This document shows positions 62,006 through 64,000 of a DNA stretch of 64,000 nt, one piece after another. Positions within the stretch are counted from its first letter, which is position 1; every line of letters starts with the position of its first letter. Source of the stretch: Chlorella sorokiniana (Eukaryota > Chlorophyta > Trebouxiophyceae > Chlorellales > Chlorellaceae); the NCBI GenBank assembly GCA_025917655.1, contig CP084611.1:310001-374000 (forward strand), read 5' to 3'. The notes below the pieces were generated by a model that had not been told where the DNA came from, did not search any database, and saw only the letters and a list, made by a program, of their open reading frames with translations. The translations under genes were made by a program, and so were the position numbers.

Positions 62006-62643
62006 GAAGGGCTCACTCACCCCGGTTGCCGCTAAGTTCTTTTACAATCGGCGGGTTTGCGCTGTTATAAGCGGGTCAATCAACACTAGTGTGTCAGCAG
62101 GAGTTAATTTGATGATCACAAGACGGGGAAACCTCCCTTGCGGGCCGATTGGCCCAGCGCCATCCTGGACAGCACAGCAGAATCCTGGCTCTCGTGGCTC
62201 ACAGCCGTTCATCCCACCGGCGGCGTAAATCTCACAATAAACGCATAATAATGCAAGGCTGGACGTTAAGGTTGCAGCGTCCCGGGGGGACTCGTCAAAG
62301 CAGGCACCAGGGGGAGGCACTGCCGACGGGACAGCCGGTCGCAAGCAGCGCGGTCAGCACCCAACTCAGCTGTCCAAGCTGCGGGTCCCCCACAGCTCCA
62401 GAAGGGTTTAATGGGGTAAGCAGCACGGAGACATGCGCAGATGGGGGAAGCCATGGGACGCTGCAAAAGCCACCGGCGCGGCTGCGGCGGTACAATCCCT
62501 CCTGCCACGCAAACGACCCCAAGCCGCTGCAGCTGTAGAGGCGAGAGCCCATCCATCCTTGAACCAGCCTCCTTGGACAAACCGTGAGTTTCATTTCAGG
62601 CACGTGCACACCGGCAGCCAGACAGGCTGCCCAGTCCAGCGCT
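62006..62643. other. Spacer between member F and the HOS1-like gene
   Basis: No exon is supported here. It should carry the promoter of member F and the 3' untranslated region of the HOS1-like gene; a minus-strand TGTAA (plus-strand ttaca at about 62042) lies at its far end. Confidence 0.35.
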
Positions 62644-64000
62644 TCAGCCGTAACACTCAAGGACTATGAATGCCTCAGCGGCGCGCGCCGCCGCCAAAGT
62701 AGCGCCGCTTGCCCCGGCCGCCGGGGTGCCGCCAGGAGCCGCCAGGCCCAGCACACGATCGAACTCGTGGGCTGGCCCCGCAGCAGCGGCCCAGGAACCT
62801 GCGGGCACCCCCGCCGCAGCCTCGGCATCCGCGTCGTCTCCTGCCGCGCCAAACACGCCCCCGCGCCGGCACGCGCTTCGCTGGCATGCGCTGCGCCCGC
62901 CGCCGGCTGACCGAAGAGGGAGACAGGAGCTTCGCGCGCCTGCTGCGCTTGCGTGGGCGCCGCTTCGCGAGCCGCAGCGGCGGCAGATGCCTCACGCTGC
63001 CGTTCCAGCAGAGCCGGCACAGAGCCGACAAGGGGCGCTTCGGTTGGGGTGGGCCCCACCGCCAGCATGGCAGGCGCCAGCTCAGCCCTCGCCACCTCAG
63101 CCACCTTCTCCATCAGCCGCACCCCCGCCGCCCCCTGGCAGCATCCTGCTCCGTCGCCGGCAGCAGCGCGGGGCGGCGCCCGGCGCCGTCGCCACAGCCA
63201 GCGCGCGCTGCGGCGCCGGCAGCGCGCCCGCAGCCGCCGCCAGCAGCGCCGCCAGGTCGGCCTGTTGGGGCGAGGTGGGTGCGGCGGGGCAGCGGCGGCT
63301 GTACTCTAGCAAGGCCTGGGGGTGCGGCCCCTGAGCAGGTGGTAGAGAGGGATCATGAGGGCGGCGTAGGCCTGCCCCTCTGCTGCTTCGCGTTCCAGCC
63401 AGCCCAGCACCTCCTGCAAAAGTGGGGGGGTGAGCAAGGGCTGGGCACTCCTGGCACCTCAGAAGCAAAGCATCAGAGCAGAGCAACAGGGCAGGCCAGC
63501 AGCGCAGCTAGTGCAGCTGGCAGATGCGGAAACAGGTGGAAAGCGCCGCGACAAACCCCGCCCCCACCTGCTCCTCTGCACCGTCGAAAGGCAGCCGCGC
63601 CACAGCGTGCACAGCGGTGGCACCCCCGGCGCCCGCACCCGAGCCGCCGCGCCCAGCAGCAGCGGCAGCAGGCGCGCGGGCGGCGGTGCGGCGGGCCGCA
63701 GCGGCGCCGCCCGGCCCCGCGGCTGCTGCCGCTGCCGCCGTCGCGCGCTTCACGCCCAGGAACGCTTCTGCCAGCAGGCCCGCCTGGCAGCGCACGCGCA
63801 GCGCCGCCGCCGCCTCTTCCAAGTCGGCGTCGGCCTCGGGCCGCTGCCGCAGCAGGGAGAGCGCCACGTCTGGGCGCCCCGCGCCGCAAACACCTGCAGC
63901 GGGAATGAGAGCGGGCAGCGGGAGGCCTGTGTCTGACATCGCGCAGGCCGGCTGACGGCGCAGGCACACCAGCCCCACTCCAACCCACCCCACCAGCCCC
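62644..64000 (-). CDS. HOS1/ELYS-like nuclear-pore-associated protein, 5' part missing
   Basis: The ELYS-like region is shared by animal ELYS and plant HOS1, a nuclear-pore-associated ubiquitin ligase (family knowledge). The exon starting at 63893 reads VFAARG and then PDVALSLLRQRPEADADLEE and RVRCQAGLLAEAFLGVKRAT, the typical VR-GLLTEAF core. The next exon, from 63413, reads EVLGWLEREAEGQAYAALMI, PLYHLLRGRTPQALLEYSRR and a helical Ala/Leu-rich tail, then LMEKVAEVARAELAPAML. The frame stops at 62644 after EAFIVLECYG. One base seems missing in the G run at 63318-63322 (RGRTPQALL) and probably one in the first exon. The gene continues off the right edge, so the RING region of HOS1 cannot be checked. 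The call is moderate. Confidence 0.55.

Overview
This is nuclear DNA of a GC-rich, intron-dense green alga, most likely a Chlorella-like trebouxiophyte. The gene content is eukaryotic and plant-like: agmatine deiminase, a VAMP72-type longin SNARE, a CPSF30-type YTH domain, and a HOS1/ELYS-like protein. The mitochondrial ATP synthase beta subunit stops at the usual C-terminus and lacks the long tail known from Chlorophyceae such as Chlamydomonas. Genes are packed on both strands with many short exons. No bacterial operon, CRISPR array, rRNA, tRNA or transposon was recognised. The genus is an inference, not a database result.

Layout. 1-2127 (-): amino acid permease, running off the left edge. 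2357-3152 (-): uncertain small secreted or membrane protein. 3571-7586 (+): plastid-type agmatine deiminase, 14 exons. 8237-11675 (+): unrecognised coiled-coil protein. 12296-15316 (+): RCC1-repeat protein, complete in 10 exons. 15803-17916 (-): XRCC2. 18527-21459 (+): TPX2-like protein. 22096-27137 (-): mitochondrial ATP synthase beta, 14 exons. 28160-29819 (+): longin R-SNARE. 31352-38755: three members (A, B, C) of an unrecognised protein family. 39963-43716 (-): YTH-domain protein. 43817-44363 (-): ATG12, 100 bp upstream of the YTH gene on the same strand. 44783-55358 (+): DHX16/PRP2-type DEAH helicase, 33 exons. 55999-62005 (-): three further genes (E, D, F) carrying the same tryptophan motif as A-C. 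62644-64000 (-): HOS1/ELYS-like protein running off the right edge.

Three window-wide signals matter. First, at least four and perhaps six genes form a local family with a WLAGW-type helix, and four of them share a second helix, leucine/alanine-rich and mostly acidic, near the C-terminus (LxAxLAxL followed by P). I do not recognise this family; it is my best candidate for something undescribed. Second, introns with GC instead of GT donors are frequent: nine well-supported cases, four of them consecutive in the RCC1 gene, and every one has AG as the last two exon bases. Third, many otherwise well-conserved exons are one base out of frame, usually at a run of G or C. The pattern occurs in essential genes, so it looks like homopolymer length error in the assembly rather than gene decay.

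The named genes are ordinary cell functions: polyamine synthesis, respiration, vesicle fusion, splicing, autophagy, m6A reading and recombination repair. They do not form a pathway. Physical arrangement may still matter: ATG12 and YTH could share a transcript, and ATG12/DHX16, ATP2/VAMP and XRCC2/TPX2-like are divergent pairs.
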